64,000 nucleotides of DNA from Pempheris klunzingeri (Eukaryota; Chordata; Actinopteri; Acropomatiformes; Pempheridae): contig NC_092020.1 of the NCBI RefSeq assembly GCF_042242105.1, forward strand, positions 14,015,288-14,079,287, in the 5' to 3' direction. Shown here one piece after another: positions 18,547 through 30,012 of this stretch; within the stretch, counting starts at the first letter, position 1; each line of letters opens with the position of its first letter. The notes beneath the pieces were generated by a model that saw only the letters and a list, made by a program, of their open reading frames with translations, was not told where the DNA came from and did no database searches. A program made the translations under genes and the position numbers.

Positions 18547-19409
18547 GTGAGTGTACAAGCATGTTAGCATTAGCAACAAAACCACCGGTCACTTCAGCAA
18601 CCTGCCACATCTGTGACTGACACGGTTACATAAAGACGGAGGCACTGCCTACATAATTCTGCACATTAAGGTTAGAGTGCATTAGTGGGAAACGTACATA
18701 GACTATAGTAACTATAGTAAGATCACTATTAGGAGTACTTGCAGAGCCTCTCAGTCGGTCCGATCAGTGCCATTGGAGCCTGTTGTTGCTGCTAAAAGGG
18801 GGGTTCCCCTAAATTGACTCAGGACACATCATGTTTCCACTTCAGGCACTTCAAGGATGTCTCCCTCAGTATAGCTGCCCAGGGCTCACTCGACAGTGTC
18901 TAAAATAGACTGCAGGCCACATGACGGGTCCGCTATCATAGAAAACAAAAGGTTTTACACTTGCTGAAAAACATTGACACAACATGGATTTTGCAGTGAG
19001 GATGTTGTTTTTCACAGTGAGTCATGTTTATACTTAAACTTTGTCAGAATTTGTAGGTTATATCTAATATAATAAAGTGTGCGCTCTATTTTTCTCATCT
19101 TGGTCAGCCACTTTTTTGAATACAATCACTACTTGACATTGGCAAATTATTACAATATTCTTACACAATATATTGTAATACTTTGATTGATCACAGTTGT
19201 TTTTGTTGAGGAGATTCAGTGGTTTGTTTGTGTGCTGCAGTCTTAGTAATGTCTGAGTGAGTGGAGGGGAACGATAAGAGAAAGTGCCCTTCGACAACAG
19301 CTGTTACTCCACCACAGGTGTTTGCACAGGCTCTGTCACTTTCTTCTTCCTCTTCCTATCAGCTGTTTTGTCTTGAACATGTATCTCCTTACACCCTGGT
19401 TGCTCCTCT

Positions 19410-19420
19410 ACACACACACA

Positions 19421-19461
<41 letters not shown>
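19410..19461. repeat. (CA)n microsatellite in wfs1 intron 1
   Basis: A CA run with one TA interruption about 110 bp upstream of the first coding exon. Confidence 0.95.
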
Positions 19462-19468
<7 letters not shown>

Positions 19469-19573
19469 CATATCATTTTACCTTTAGTGTTTTCAGATAC
19501 CCCCGAACATCACCATGATTGTTTTAAACCCTAGAGTTTTCATTTTGACTGAGCTGTTGTCTGATTTTCAGCT

Positions 19574-22500
19574 ATGGAACCATCGCATAGCAGCAACCCA
19601 GCCACCCCTAAAGCCCACCCCTCAGCTCCCTCCACCAGCTCCACCAGCTCTACCCCAACTGCGCCAACGTCAGACCGCCCTAAGCCTAAACTCGCCATAC
19701 CAACACCTCCAACCACACCCTCGTCCTCTCCCTCCACTGCCTCCCCTCGGACTTCTCCAGGTCTTTCATCCCGTTCTTCCTCCTTGTCCACGCCGCCTGC
19801 CTCCCCTCTCTGCCAGCCCATCAGGAGCCCCTCTCAGGTGGGCAGATCTCAGCTTAATGCAGCCTCAACGGGGAATCCTCCAGCCACGGCTGCTGGAGCT
19901 GCTGCCAAGGCTCCACAGCCTCCTCCCACACCTGAACCAGGTGAGATTTTTTCTTTCTTTTTTTCCATCACTCCCACTTTACTGTGTGTACTGCTGTGTC
20001 TCCCTGACAACCATAGACATGCACCACAACATGTAAAGTAGCCTCTCCCACTCTGCTGACTTGAGGAGAAAAGCAGGTCTCACCCTCGTCTTTTCATAGA
20101 TCATTTCCACTGCTTACTTAGCACAATCCAATCCTGCATGTGAAGTTCACATAGCAGCAGATCTCTTAGCTGCCCTGTTGTTATCACATTTCAATTTGTT
20201 GCATGGCTTTGCAGTGACATCTAGATACATAAATATGGGATATTACTGGAAAGTGTGAAATCTAACACCTCAGTCATTTTATTTGGACCACAGTTTTTCC
20301 ATTAGATCCAGTCCTGTTCCCTGAAGAAAGTGCGCCCTGTACAATGTGTCTCGCTGTGTAGATTTGAACAGATAATCATAATGCAGCTAATGAAAGTAAG
20401 ATTGGGAGACAGATTGCATCACATTGTAGACACGTGTTACATCAAGTAAGCCAGCAGCTGCTGTTGACCTTGCTTAACAAACAGTTATTTTAGGGCTCAG
20501 GCGGGGGATCAGGGTACCAGCAGCATACCAGGAGCATTGGTGGACATCTGATGGAAGTTATTATCGGATCCCCATCTAATTTTGTTTTGCTTCCAGAGAG
20601 CCTCAGCCGGATGTCACTCATCAGTATCACCTACAGACTGTTTGAATCTTGGAAAGTGCTTTCACATTTGTTGCCACCTCCATCTCTTTCCCAGTATACT
20701 TAATGGGAAATATTTCCTTTTGTATGTGTTAAACACAACAAATGTGATGACGCCTGACTTTTCAGGAAGTAGTCACATTTTCCATGTGAGCTCTTGTTTG
20801 AGTGAGCCACAGGGATTTGAGAGTAGCAGAGCTCATCAGCCAAAAGGAGATGATAATTAAACCAGACAGGTTCAGAGGGACATTCTTATCAGGACAGAAG
20901 ATGTTTCTGGAAGGATCTGACTCATGCTCACACTCTGGGATCACTCATGTCATCGATTGGCACATTAAACTGGACTGTTTCCATGTGCCTTTTATGTTTA
21001 TCTGGACCATGTGTTTTTTTACAGTATGATTGTTCTTTAAATACTCACCTGAATAATTATTTATTTCACAAACTAACTTTACAAACTTAAGGGGTTGGCC
21101 ATGAAAAATAAAAGCTTCAGTTTAAGTCGACATTATTATTATTATTAGATTATTTCCACATTCAGATAAGTTTCATTTATAGACATTAACTTGAAATATA
21201 AACAGCTTGCTGAGAAATTTCAGCACCTCTAAATTTGACTGATTTGGATGCTATTTTAAAAACCAATGAAATCTACGTGTGTTTAGTGACTAATTCTCTG
21301 TTTCTTTCAGAAGAGCCAGAGGAGGAGGTCAGTTTTGAGGATCTGGAGGAGAGAGCCAAGTCAGGAGACGCCAAAGCACAGACCAAGGTCAGTGTCATTG
21401 AACATATTGCAAATGCCATTGACTGTAATGACCATATGGTGGGCACAGAAAAAATAGCACAAGCAATGATTAATATTATTTTAGACTGACATATTGATGG
21501 GAAGGACAGGTCATGAGCCAGCTAAGTCACAGTAATGTGTGTGTGTGTGTGTGTGTGTGTCCAGATGGGCCGTTACTTCCTGGCGCTTGCAGAAGAAAGA
21601 GATGAAGAGCTGAACAACTGTACAGCAGTCACCTGGCTCATCCAGGCTGCTAAACAAGGCCGCAGGGATGCTGTCAAACTCCTGCAGCAGTGCTTAGCCT
21701 CCAGGAAAGGTACCAAAATAATATATAGCATAAAGATAGTTGGTTTTGATGGTTGTGAATAGTTGTACATCGTCAGTGTCTACATGTGTGTTCTTATTTT
21801 CCAGGCATCACTCTGGAGAACTTTGAGGAGGTGAAGAAGTTGTGTACGGAGTCGCGCTTTGAGAGAGGCGTCAGGAAAGCAGCTCTGCTAATGTACTGGA
21901 AGTTGAACCCCGAGAAGAAGAAGACTGTGGCTGTTTCTGAGATGCTAGAGAATGTTGAACACATCCACACAGAGCCCGGTACGCCAGGGGATATACTGTA
22001 ATTTAAAACACTGACATTTCATGTTGCTAAATAAAACAAACGTATAGTCGTTGTAGTTGTGTACTGAAATTACAACACAATACAGAGTCATTATGGAGAA
22101 TTTTCTTGGCCTACAGGTAAACCCGTATGCCGGGGCCCACTGAACAGCTCTGCCAAGAAACAGAGGAGAGTGCTGGAGACTATGGTCACCAGTGAGGGTA
22201 CGTGTGGTTTGACACATGGCCTCAACTTGTCGGATGTCTTTAACAAACCTGAGAACAAAGTATTTATAAATACATTTGTCTATGTACAACATGTAATGTG
22301 TTCCTCTTGCTAAAGATGATACGTACATTCATTTTTTTCTTCATAAAAGTTGAAGAGATGATATCAAAGCAAAAGAAAAAGTAACTTTCAGATTTACATG
22401 TTTGTAAACTAATGTACAGCATGTTGTCTTCTGTAGCCACCTCCCATGTGGGTCTTGATGACTTTGTTGAGATGACTAAGAAGTACGCTCAGGGTATCGC

Positions 22501-25500
22501 ACCTTCACCAGTCATGGCTGCAGCAGGAGACGACGACGATGACGATGTAGTAGTGAAGAATCCGGATGAACTGCCTTTACACCAAAAGGTAGGAGGCTTT
22601 CAGACTTCATAAGGATGTGACAGCTGGCTGTTCTCATGTTCATCTGCAGAAGCAGGGAAGTTTCTCTGCGCTCGCCTTCACTTCTGGATAAAGATGTGTA
22701 TTCATAGATATGATTTTTCAACATCACAACTAGTGATGTGACAATACCAGCTGGTAGAGCAGTGGATAATAGCGCATGCCATCGGCCTGGGGAACCCGGG
22801 TTCGACTCCCTCCCAGTCCCGGCTACCAAAAATGGGCGAGGGTTGCGTCAGGAAGGGCATCCGGTGTAAAAAAACTAATGCCAAAATCTACAAGCGGATC
22901 ATCCGCTGTGGCGACCCCGGAAAGAAATAGGACAACAACTAGCGATGTGACAATTAGATCATGAAGTTTGTGTAATTTTTATTCAGTTTGGGTGTAATAT
23001 ATTTTCAGTGTTATACAACCCCTGGCAAAAATGATGGAATCACCAGTCTCGGAGGATGTTCATTCAGTTGTTTAATTTTGTAGAAAAAAAGCAGATCACA
23101 GACATGACACAAAACTAAAGTCATTTCAAATGGCAACTTTCTGGCTTTAAGAAACACTAAAAGAAATAAAAAAAAAAGATGTGGTAGTCAGTGACAGTTA
23201 CTTTTTTAGACCAAGCAGAAGGAAAAAATTATGGAATCATTCAGTTCTGAGGGAAAAAAAACAACAACAAAAGAACACTTCAACACACCACTAGTACTTT
23301 GTTGCACCACCTCTGGCTTTTATAACAGCTCGCAGTCTCAGAGGCATGGACTTAATGAGTGACAAACAGTACTCTTCATCAATCTGGCTCCAACTTTCTC
23401 TGATTGCTTTGATCAGCTTTGCAGGTTGGAGCCTTGTCATGGACCATTTTCTTCAACTTCCACCACAGATTTTCAATTGGATTGAGATCTGGACTATTTG
23501 CAGGCCATGACATTAACCTTATGTGTGTTTCTTCAAGGAATGTTTTCACAGTTTTTGCTCTATGGCAAGATGCATTATCCTGAAAAATGATTTCATCATC
23601 CCCAAACGCCCTTTCAATTGATGGGATAAGAAAAGTGTCCAAAATGTCAACGTAAACTTGTGCATTTATTGAAGATGTAATGACAGCCATCTCCCCAGTG
23701 CCTTTACCTGACATGCAGCCCCATATCATCAATGACTCAATCATCAATTTGCATGTTTTCATCAGGCAGTCGTCTTCATAAATCTCATTGGAACGGCACC
23801 AAACAAACGTTCCAGCATCATCACCTTGCCCAATGCAGATTCGCGATTCATCACTGAATATGACTTTCATCCAGTCATCCACAGTCCACGATTGCTTTTC
23901 CTTAGCCCATTGTAACCTTGTTTTTTTTCTGTTTAGGTGTTAATGATGGCTTTCGTTTAGCTTTCCTGTATGTAAATCCCATTTCCTTTAGGCGGTTTCT
24001 TACAGTTCGGTCACAGATGTTGACTCCAGTTTCCTCCCATTTGTTCCTCATTTGTTTTGCTGTGCATTTTCTGTTTTCAAGACATATTGCTTTGAGTTTT
24101 CTGTCTTGACGCTTTGATGTCTTCCTTGGTCTACCAGTATGCTTGCCTTTAACAACCTTCCCATGTTGTTTGTACTTGGTCCAGATTTTAGACACAGCTG
24201 ACTGTGAACAACCAACATCTTTTGCAACATTGCGTGATGATTTACCTTCTTTAAGAAGTTTGATAATCCTCTCCTTTGTTTCAATTGACATCTCTTGTGT
24301 TGGAGCCATGATTCATGTCAGTCCACTTGGTGCAACAGCTCTCCAAGGTGTGATCACTCCTGTTTAACTGCAGACTAATGAGCAGATCTAATCTGATGCA
24401 GGTGTTAGTTTTGGGAATGGAAATTTACAGGGTGATTCCATAATTTTTTCCTCAGAACTGAATGATTCCATAATTTTTTCCTTCTGCTTGGTCTAAAAAT
24501 GTAACTGTTACTGACTACCACGTGTTTTTTTCTTGATTTCTTTTAGTGTTTCTTGAAGCCAGAAAGTTGCCATTTGAAATGACTTTAGTTTTGTGTCATG
24601 TCTGTGATCTGCTTTTTTTCTACAAAATTAAACAACCGAATGAACATCCTCCGAGACTGGTAATTCCATAATTTTTGCCAGGGGCTGTATTCATGCAAAA
24701 TCTAGCTTATAGTAAGAGAAAAAAATCTATTTTTTGCTGAGAATGTTTGTTGAAAGCAATTTAAATAATTGGGGCTGAAACTACTGAATATTACTGTCAT
24801 CATCGATCAGTGTGTTGATTACTTTCTCGATTAAACAATTTGTTTATAAACTATCTGCAACTTTTCCAACTTCACATAATCAAATTCCTTGTTTTGTCCA
24901 ACCATTAGTCCAAATTGTCTTTGTTTGATATTGACAGCAAAATAGTTGCTGATCGATTGCCTGTTTATCAGCTACTTGATGAATCTAACTAACTCCTTCT
25001 TTTGTAGAGTTAGCGATCAGATTTGTAACCACGTTGATGTACTCACCCTGCTCTACTCCTTTCTTTGCTCCTCCCAGCTGCTGAAGTTCCCTCTGTACGC
25101 TTTGCTGGAGATTAAGGAGCACCTCATCGACTGGGCGTCGCGGGCTGGCATGCAGTGGCTCAGCACCCTGATCCCCACGCACCACGTCAACGCTCTTATC
25201 TTCTTCTTTATCATCTCCAACCTCACAATCGACTTCTTCATCTTCCTCATCCCTCTCCTGGTTTTCTACCTCTCATTCTTCTCCATGGTCATCTGTACGC
25301 TGCGGGTCTTCCAGGTTCGTGACTCCTCCTGTTAAAGATGTGCACCTTGTACAAAGTCCAGTTACATCGTTCTCTTACTCTGTGGTGTTTTTTGGCAATA
25401 TTGGACCTGTGTGTCTGTAAATGTAAGCTTTATATTTGTGTAGATGTACTTATCTTTGGAGGTAAACAAAAAAGGTAAAACAAAGCATCTTTTTTTACAG

Positions 25501-27566
25501 AATTCAAAAGCATGGGAAAATTTTCGGGCCCTGACAGACCTGCTGACTCACTTTGAACCTGGTCTTGATCTGGAGCAGGCTGAGACCAACTTTGGATGGA
25601 CACACTTAGAACCGTATCTGTACGTATATCTCTTTTAACATGAATATATATCCATTCATTAGCACAGTTGAGTGCTTTCAATTGCTTACTCTGTACTGTT
25701 TGTCGATGTAATGTTTATTTTGGTCAAGTTTTACAAGTATAAGTACTATATTTCAGTTTAAGACTGTATTATGCAGTTCTGCTTTGTTCATGTTAAAAAA
25801 AAAAAATCTTTTAAGCAAAAAGCATGTTTTTTATTTATTGAACTGCTTTACCCTGAACAATAACCAAAATTGTAAGAACATATGAAGAAGCAGAGATGGT
25901 GAAGTATTCTCAAAATAAATGTAAAACTAAAGTCATAATGACAAATATACATGTGCTGAATTAACTAAAAGTGCTTCTGTAGCAAAATGAAAACATTGCA
26001 TCTCCTTGTGTTGGCAGGTACTTCCTGCTCTCTGTGATCTTCGTGGTTTTCTCCTTCCCTGTTGCTGATAAATCCTGGATCCCCTGCTCAGAGTTGGCTG
26101 CTATCGCTCTCTTCTTCACCGTCACTGCCTTCCTCAGCCTTCACGCCTCTGCTCAGCTCTTCGCTCGTAAAGCCCTCCTCACAGAGGTCGTCTGCGGCGC
26201 CTGCTCCCTCACTCGCTTCCTGCCTGACTCCATTTGGTTCCTCAGGATTTTTGGGAAGACCATCGTCACTTTGCCTCTAGGTGACATAGTGGCTTTGAAC
26301 CTGGGGATGCCGTGGCTTCTGTATGGACATCTTTTCTATCTCCTGTTCCGTATGGCCCAGCTGAGAGGCTTCAAGGGCACCTATTTGTGCCTGGTGCCGT
26401 ACCTGGTTTGCTTCACGTGGTGTGAGCTCAGCTTGGTGCTCCTCAATAACTCCACTGCAATAGGACTCATCCGCACCTGTGTTGGCTACTTCCTCTTCCT
26501 GTTCGCCCTTCCTATACTCTCACTGGGCATGGCTGCGATGTTCGTCATCCAGTTACTGCAGTGGTTTCTTGCCCTGGAGCTGACCAAGATGGTGGTCACA
26601 CTGACAATTTGCTTCGTTCCAGTAGTGTTGAGGCTTTGGACTCGTTTCAGCCTCAACCCCATCTTTGTTCTTCGGTCCTTGTCAGGGAGCAATGTTGTCA
26701 AACTGATCCTGGTGTGGCTCAGTGCGGTGCTGCTCTTCTGCTGGATGTACGTCTACAGGTCTGAAGGCATGAAGGTCTATAACTCCACCCTGACGTGGCC
26801 TGAGTACAGCAACATCTGCGGCCCTCTGGCCTGGAAAGAGTCCAACATGGCCCAAACTCAGATTCTCTGCTCTCATCTTGAAGGACACCGTGTCACCTGG
26901 ACTGGACGCTTCAAATATGTCCGAGTGACCGAAATTGAGAACGGGCCGCACTCGGTTATCAACCTGCTGCCTGTATTTGTGGGGAACTGGATGCGGTGCC
27001 TGTACGGTGAGCCGTATCCTTTGTGTGAGGAGACGAAAAACGTCACAGCTGAGCCCCAGCCTCTGCCCGCCCCGGCTCCTCCTCCAGAGGATCCTCTCTG
27101 TAAACTCAAAAAACTGGCCAAGCACGAATGCCACATCAAACGCTTTGATCGATACAAATTCGAAGTCACAATGGGAATGCCGCTGGAGAGGAAGACCAAG
27201 AACGGGACTATCATAGAGGACGAAGATGCGACTAAGGACATAGTTCTGCGGGCTAGTAATGAGTTCAAGTCTGTGCTTTTGCACTTGAACACAGGAAGCT
27301 TGGTGGAGTTTAGTACCATACTGGAGGGTCGTTTAGGCTCCAAATGGCCTGTGTTTGAACTGAAAGCCATTCACTGCATCTCGTGTGTCAATGCTCACTT
27401 GACCAGCCGCAGGCAGTGCAAGATTGAACACGACTGGCGGCGCACGGCTCAGAGCGCTCTGCAGTTTGGTTTTGACTTCTTCTTCAACCCCTTCCTGACC
27501 GCTCAGCTGGAGCCACACTCAGAGACAGAGACTGAAATAGAGACTGAGATGGAGGAGGTGGGTTAG
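19574..27566 (+). CDS. wfs1: wfs1, wolframin ER transmembrane glycoprotein (complete)
   Basis: Nine coding exons: 19574-19940, 21311-21387, 21565-21709, 21805-21978, 22117-22197, 22437-22588, 25078-25314, 25501-25619 and 26018-27566. They join in frame to 966 codons plus stop; human wolframin is 890. The extra length is a Ser/Pro/Thr-rich N-terminus, about residues 1-122. Then comes a Sel1-like segment ([34 protein letters not shown]), a block with [14 protein letters not shown], an acidic Asp run in exon 6, hydrophobic membrane segments from about residue 370 to 695, and a lumenal C-terminus containing [15 protein letters not shown] (with an N-glycosylation sequon), [20 protein letters not shown] and [17 protein letters not shown]. 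Family knowledge: an ER-membrane protein for calcium homeostasis and the unfolded-protein response, mutated in Wolfram syndrome. The ATG has G at -3 and +4. No breaks were seen. Confidence 0.97.
19941..21310 (+). other. wfs1 intron between the first and second coding exons
   Basis: A 1370-bp noncoding interval with GT and AG ends. I recognise no repeat family or gene in it. Confidence 0.7.
21535..21564 (+). repeat. (TG)n tract forming the acceptor region of a wfs1 exon
   Basis: A TG run leads directly into TCCAG|ATGGGC, the acceptor of the exon at 21565. There is almost no conventional pyrimidine stretch between repeat and AG. Confidence 0.9.
22728..22745. repeat. Left target-site duplication of the SINE
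   Basis: The sequence AACTAGTGATGTGACAAT recurs with one mismatch (AACTAGCGATGTGACAAT) at 22937-22954. The pair brackets a tRNA-like element, as expected for target-primed retroposition. Confidence 0.75.
22746..22936 (+). mobile_element. tRNA-derived SINE in a wfs1 intron
   Basis: The head carries pol III promoter boxes like a tRNA: an A-box-like AGCTGGTAGAGCAGTGGATA and a perfect B box GGTTCGACTCC at 22800-22810. The body contains GGAAGGGCATCCGGTGTAAA and CATCCGCTGTGGCGACCCC, text widespread in teleost genomes as the tail of short retroelements. It is bounded by an 18-bp direct repeat with one difference, so the insertion is moderately young. It ends with GGACAAC rather than a long A-tail. 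Orientation is the same as wfs1. Confidence 0.75.
22937..22954. repeat. Right target-site duplication of the SINE
   Basis: AACTAGCGATGTGACAAT matches the left copy at 22728-22745 in 17 of 18 bases. Confidence 0.75.
23016..24687 (-). mobile_element. Tc1-like DNA transposon (1672 bp, inactive)
   Basis: The element is flanked by TA dinucleotides at 23014-23015 and 24688-24689, the Tc1/mariner target duplication. The outer ends are CAACCCCTGGCAAAAATGAT on the left and the matching inverted copy ending TTTTTGCCAGGGGCTG on the right. The terminal repeats are long, about 220-250 bp, and each carries an inner copy of the GGAAAAAATTATGGAATCAT motif, an IR/DR arrangement as in Sleeping Beauty-type elements. 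It encodes a broken transposase on the minus strand. It lies inside a wfs1 intron, antisense to the gene, about 60 bp after a SINE. Slight divergence between the two terminal repeats suggests it is not a very recent insertion. Confidence 0.93.
23291..24309 (-). pseudogene. Tc1-like DD34E transposase, frameshifted
   Basis: From the ATG at 24309 the first open part has paired-type helix-turn-helix text ([29 protein letters not shown]) and an AT-hook-like GRPRK. The catalytic part carries [15 protein letters not shown] and [11 protein letters not shown]; 34 residues separate the second Asp from the Glu, so it is DD34E. Two breaks are visible. A frame change lies at the run of eight T at 23921-23928 (A on the coding strand), after which the first frame stops at 23902. 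A second lies around 23415-23435, after which the frame stops near 23379, while family-like C-terminal text continues in another frame to a TAG at 23291. The element therefore cannot make its own transposase. Confidence 0.9.
24771..24995 (+). repeat. Dispersed teleost repeat (GGGCTGCAACTAA type)
   Basis: It begins ggggctgaaactactgaata, continues with gattactttctcgattaaac and ccttgttttgtccaacc, and ends with agcaaaatagttgctgatcg. This is the order of motifs in the common fish repeat also seen at 9.0, 44.6-45.0, 52.1 and 53.2 kb. It is the third element in the same wfs1 intron. Confidence 0.6.
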
Positions 27567-29990
27567 AGGGAGAGAGATCCGGCAAACACACCTCTGAGAG
27601 AAATAAGAAGTACTATAACAATAATACTGTCTTCAGTTGGAGAACATTCATGATTTTACACCTCTGTAAATGATTTCACACCGTGGGACAGAAAGGACTG
27701 ATACTCAGACATATGTGGTATCAGTTCTGCTGTAAATCTGAACTTGAGCAAGTGTGTGTTTGCATTCTTATAGCTTTTGAGCCAAAATGTGTGAGAATAC
27801 AAAATATAACTAAATTAAATCTACAGAAGGCAGAAACACAAACTGAAACTGTTTTTAGAATAACTAATTTACTGCCTAACACTAAAGTAAGAAAAACTCT
27901 CCTCAGCTGTGGTCACTTGTGCATTTCATCCAATCTAGGCTTTTTATGTATGTTTATCAAATATATGTGGCCAAAATCTTTCATCTTCAGTATTTGCTTT
28001 TTTACAGTTTCTTTTTTGAACTGTACTCTCATCATTGTGTCGATGGGCTACAAATTATAGAAGGAAACCTTTCTTTTTTAAGGTTGTTATGCTGATTATA
28101 ATTTGTAATGGTTTCTCCTTTGCTATCAAGCTTTAATGACTCAACATTTTACATGTCCAGTATGTAATTTTGAAATGATTATTATTTTCAAGTGCCTTAT
28201 TAGAAATAGTCTCAGTCAGAGAATTACTAAAATCACGTCTTTAATCCTTAACATTTAAAAAACACTCAGCTGCATCTGTGTTTGTATTTGTTACAGATCA
28301 GGTAAGTTTATCTGCCTTCTCTGTTCTCGTGTGTGTGTGTGTGTGTTGCTTTTTCTCCTTCAGCTGTTTCTTTCTCCTCTGTTGTTTGTCTCCATCTCTG
28401 CTGTGCAGAGGAGTAATATATTGAATATTTGCAGTCCCTGGGTGATGATGTGTTTTAACTTAGGACGTCACTACTGTTTTCTATACTGTGACCCATAAAC
28501 ATTGTGAAAACATTTGCTTATTGCTGTTTTAATTTAACATTAATTACATGATATTGTCTTTGAAATCAATATTTTAAGGTTTGAAACATGCTCCCAGTCC
28601 TGCCTTTTATATGTGTTAATTCATGAGTTTGCTCATACTGTATATGTCCAAGATCACCACTTCAGTGCCATGAGACTTTTTCATATTAATAATGGCTGAA
28701 TTCCATGTAGCTGCTTCAGTTTCAGGCGCCTGGTATTGTGAATGCTGTTCACTGTCATAGCTTAATGAGATTATTAATTAATTATTTATGTTAATAGTAA
28801 GTCAAAAGCCTGCAGTTAAATATCCATATATAGTGCAGTGGTTCCCAAACTTGGGGTTGCAGAGGCCCAGAGCATGCAAACTGTGGAGTGGACTTCTTTC
28901 AAACACGTGCATAACCAACACCATTACTAATGTCTGCACTGCTTTGCAACAATTACTGGAATAGAGGCATTCTTATCGTTATTCATCAACATCTGTATGT
29001 TATAAATCAATTTCATCAACATAAACAACGTGACAGGGATCACTCATAGTGATGAGTCTACTGAGAATAATTACCTGAAACTACAGCTCTCACCGCTCTC
29101 ATAGCACCATTTATGGCCGCAACAGGCAGCTGTTTTCAGTAGGAAAGCTCTGAAAACCCACTATACACTATCTACTGAACACCAAACAGCAGAAAATCAG
29201 AGACTAGCTGGTGAACATAGTGAAGCAGCTAAAGAGCCAAATATTTCCCTTTGTAGATTGAGGAGACAAAATATATAGTTTAAAGTGTATTTCTACAAAA
29301 CCTATATTGAATGTTAGACCTACATTCATCGGGTGGCCAGAAATTACTTTAACTGCTAACAAGCTCACGTTATCAGCCCAAAAGTCGATGTCACTGTTGT
29401 GTTCAAGTACCTAAAGAAATGCATTTTTGCAGGTTTGATGTAATTAGTCTTACCTGTTCTTTTCATGCAATGACAAGTGATACCAAGACTGTCAAAATTC
29501 AGTTTTAAAGATTTATTCAGAAAGCAGTACACTAGAAAGAAAAACTGATCAGTGAAAACCAAAACATGAAAAGGCGTATCTAGTTCAGTCTTGTAGTTCA
29601 GGCAAAGTTTAACTTGCATTTGTATTTGCACAACAGTAACGTGATGCATGAAAAAACAACAACAGGCAGTTCACGTATTTGGCAATCTTATTTCAAGATA
29701 ACTTTGTTTGACTTTACCCCTGTAAACATGGGTGTAATGTTTTCAGCTTTCAAAGTAGGGCACAAAAGCTTTAGGATGCTACAATCATTTTATTTTCAGA
29801 CGTAATTAGTGTGTTGTGTCACTGGGTGGCGCTTAAGACCACATGACTTCACTCGGATCACACTGTGATCGTGACCCCTTATAGGCTCATATAAATTGAA
29901 GCTATTAAGTGCGCACATTTCCATAATGGCCCTGGCACTTATCAGTCTTGTATAATTACACTGCAATAAAAATCACAGATGTACGCTCAT
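27567..29990 (+). other. wfs1 3' UTR and downstream region
   Basis: No gene is supported here. Possible polyadenylation signals for wfs1 are ATTAAA at 27814-27819 and AATAAA at 29965-29970; the sequence does not decide between them. A short hAT-like end occurs at 28848 (cagtggttcccaaacttggg). A stretch at about 29155-29255 resembles a dispersed percomorph repeat. Confidence 0.45.
28848..28900 (+). mobile_element. Possible hAT-type MITE fragment
   Basis: The text CAGTGGTTCCCAAACTTGGG has the form of a hAT terminal inverted repeat (CAGTGGTTCYCAAAC). A matching opposite end was not found nearby, so only a fragment is proposed. Confidence 0.3.
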
Positions 29991-30012
29991 TGGATGCAAT
30001 TTCGTTGAAATA

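Noticed and set aside
26682..27284. 200-codon open frame antisense to wfs1
   Set aside because: It lies wholly within the largest wfs1 exon and is explained by codon composition of the real gene; no family text is recognisable.
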